Source of the DNA: Acidobacteriota bacterium
GTDB taxonomy: Bacteria; Acidobacteriota; Terriglobia; Bryobacterales; Bryobacteraceae
Assembly: GCA_026394095.1 (NCBI GenBank)
Contig: JAPKYY010000947.1
Coordinates: 1-6,013, forward strand
Direction: 5' to 3'
DNA: 6,013 nucleotides
Shown: positions 5,225 through 6,013 of the stretch, piece by piece
Layout: every line of letters starts with the position of its first letter
Numbering within the stretch: the stretch's first letter is position 1
The notes under the pieces: model-generated
What the model saw: only the letters and a program-made list of their open reading frames with translations
Databases searched by the model: none
What the model was told of the DNA's origin: nothing
Translations under genes and position numbers: made by a program

Positions 5225-6013
5225 ATGCTGGTTCTCGCCCTTCTATTACAAGCTCAATATTTTAGTGTTCCCCAAGTGGATGCTCCTGAGTTGGCACGCT
5301 TTGGCAGTCATGATGTTGGTGTTAGGACGGTCGAGATCACCAACCCGCAGCAGCCCGACATCCTCAAGTCAGGGCTTGCAGACCGTACGCTCAAGATTGA
5401 AATCTGGTACCCAGCTCAACTCAAGCCTAACGAACAGGCTCATACCGTTTACGTGAGTGCGATGGCCGGACGTGCTGCACGTCCTGAGATGCCGAAGACC
5501 TTTGAAATCCCCGGTAAAGCGGCGCGTGATGCGCAACCGAAACAGGGTGCGGCCTATCCATTGGTGGTGGTCTCACACGGCTATCCAGGATCGCGAACCT
5601 TCCTCAGCTACCTCACCGAGAACCTTGCTTCGAAGGGCTACATTGTTGCCGCCATTGACCACACCGATTCTGTCTTCGGCGAAGTAAGAGGCTTTCAGAG
5701 CACTCTGATCAACCGCGCGCCCGATCAACTTTTCACGATCCAGGAACTGACCCGGCTGTCGAAACAGAGCGATCACTTTTTGAGCAAGATCGTTGATACC
5801 GAGAAGGTGGCAATTGTTGGATATTCGATGGGTGGTTATGGGGCGATGGCTAGTGGTGGGGCTTCTTACAACGCAGCTAGCGGCATGCTTAAGCAGCTAC
5901 CGATGCCGAAGGTGAGTCCACCGGCCAATCTTAAGGCTATTGTTGCGATTGCTCCCTGGGGAGCACAGCCGCCGGTCGAGGCGTGGTCGCAGGAGACAGC
6001 CAAGGGGCTCAAG
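5225..6013 (+). CDS. Alpha/beta-hydrolase, PAF-acetylhydrolase-like, N-terminal part (3' end outside window)
   Basis: The frame is open from an ATG at 5225 to the window edge, 263 residues without a stop, so the gene is cut at its 3' end. The N-terminus MLVLALLLQAQYF is a very short uncharged hydrophobic segment, possibly a minimal signal peptide. KIEIWYPA (57-64) is the strand that starts many platelet-activating-factor acetylhydrolase and dienelactone-hydrolase-like enzymes. The fold is then clear: VVVSHGYPGSRT (114-125) for the oxyanion region, GYIVAAIDHTDS (138-149), and the nucleophile elbow VGYSMGGYGA (198-207) with S201. The catalytic Asp and His should lie beyond or near the edge. It follows the previous hydrolase by 12 nt in the same direction, so co-transcription is likely. 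It is expected to cleave short-chain esters or oxidised lipids, but the substrate cannot be read from the sequence. Confidence 0.85.
   Translation, partial: MLVLALLLQAQYFSVPQVDAPELARFGSHDVGVRTVEITNPQQPDILKSGLADRTLKIEIWYPAQLKPNEQAHTVYVSAMAGRAARPEMPKTFEIPGKAARDAQPKQGAAYPLVVVSHGYPGSRTFLSYLTENLASKGYIVAAIDHTDSVFGEVRGFQSTLINRAPDQLFTIQELTRLSKQSDHFLSKIVDTEKVAIVGYSMGGYGAMASGGASYNAASGMLKQLPMPKVSPPANLKAIVAIAPWGAQPPVEAWSQETAKGLK

Noticed and set aside
5210..5227. Possible stop-codon read-through joining the two hydrolases, which are in the same frame separated only by TGA and four codons
   Set aside because: The second protein begins with its own ATG and hydrophobic leader, and each protein has its own nucleophile elbow. 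The in-frame arrangement has a one-in-three chance and needs no recoding.
5217..5892. Short repeated string TAGCGGCATGCT near 5218 and again near 5878
   Set aside because: Twelve shared bases only, with no flanking similarity or symmetry; the second copy is inside coding sequence, so chance is the simplest explanation.

Overview
The window is a dense stretch of bacterial chromosome, almost entirely coding, with a fairly GC-rich base composition and C/G-ending codons in the conserved genes. The gene order (end of tsf, then pyrH, then frr) is the classic translation and nucleotide housekeeping cluster. The style of the accessory genes points to Acidobacteriota, perhaps a Solibacter/Bryobacter-type lineage: a small secreted beta-rich protein, an Ig-like/hydrolase fusion, and very short signal peptides. 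This taxonomic call is inference from recalled sequence style, not from any search. No mobile element, CRISPR array, tRNA or rRNA is visible.

Left block (1-1550, + strand): the C-terminus of EF-Ts, UMP kinase and ribosome recycling factor, read in one direction with a 5-nt gap and then a 4-nt ATGA overlap. The operon ends in a strong intrinsic terminator whose left arm is the last codons of frr and whose GAAA loop holds most of its stop codon. The cdsA/dxr-type genes that often follow frr are absent here.

Middle block: a 132-residue predicted exported protein of unrecognised family (1585-1983, +) meets, tail to tail, a two-gene nucleotide-sugar unit on the - strand (3532 down to 1980). The two convergent stop codons share bases, and a small inverted repeat sits over them. 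The - strand unit is an RmlC-family epimerase followed through an ATGA overlap by dTDP-glucose 4,6-dehydratase (rfbB). Together they could convert dTDP-glucose to the 4-keto-6-deoxy sugar and epimerise it for a surface polysaccharide or a decorated molecule. The rfbA and rfbD partners are not in the window, and the epimerase has an altered signature around its catalytic histidine.

Right block (3551-6013, + strand): divergent from the epimerase across only 18 bp lies a tandem pair of predicted exported alpha/beta-hydrolases. The first is a 553-residue protein with an N-terminal Ig-like domain and a hydrolase domain carrying an EF-hand-like calcium loop. The second is PAF-acetylhydrolase-like and runs off the right edge. 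They probably share a transcript and act outside the cytoplasm on ester or lipid substrates.

I see no clear new multi-gene system. The points most worth a second look are the calcium-loop hydrolase, the small exported protein, the unusual epimerase with a probable leaderless promoter, and the very tight packing of stops, terminator and starts.
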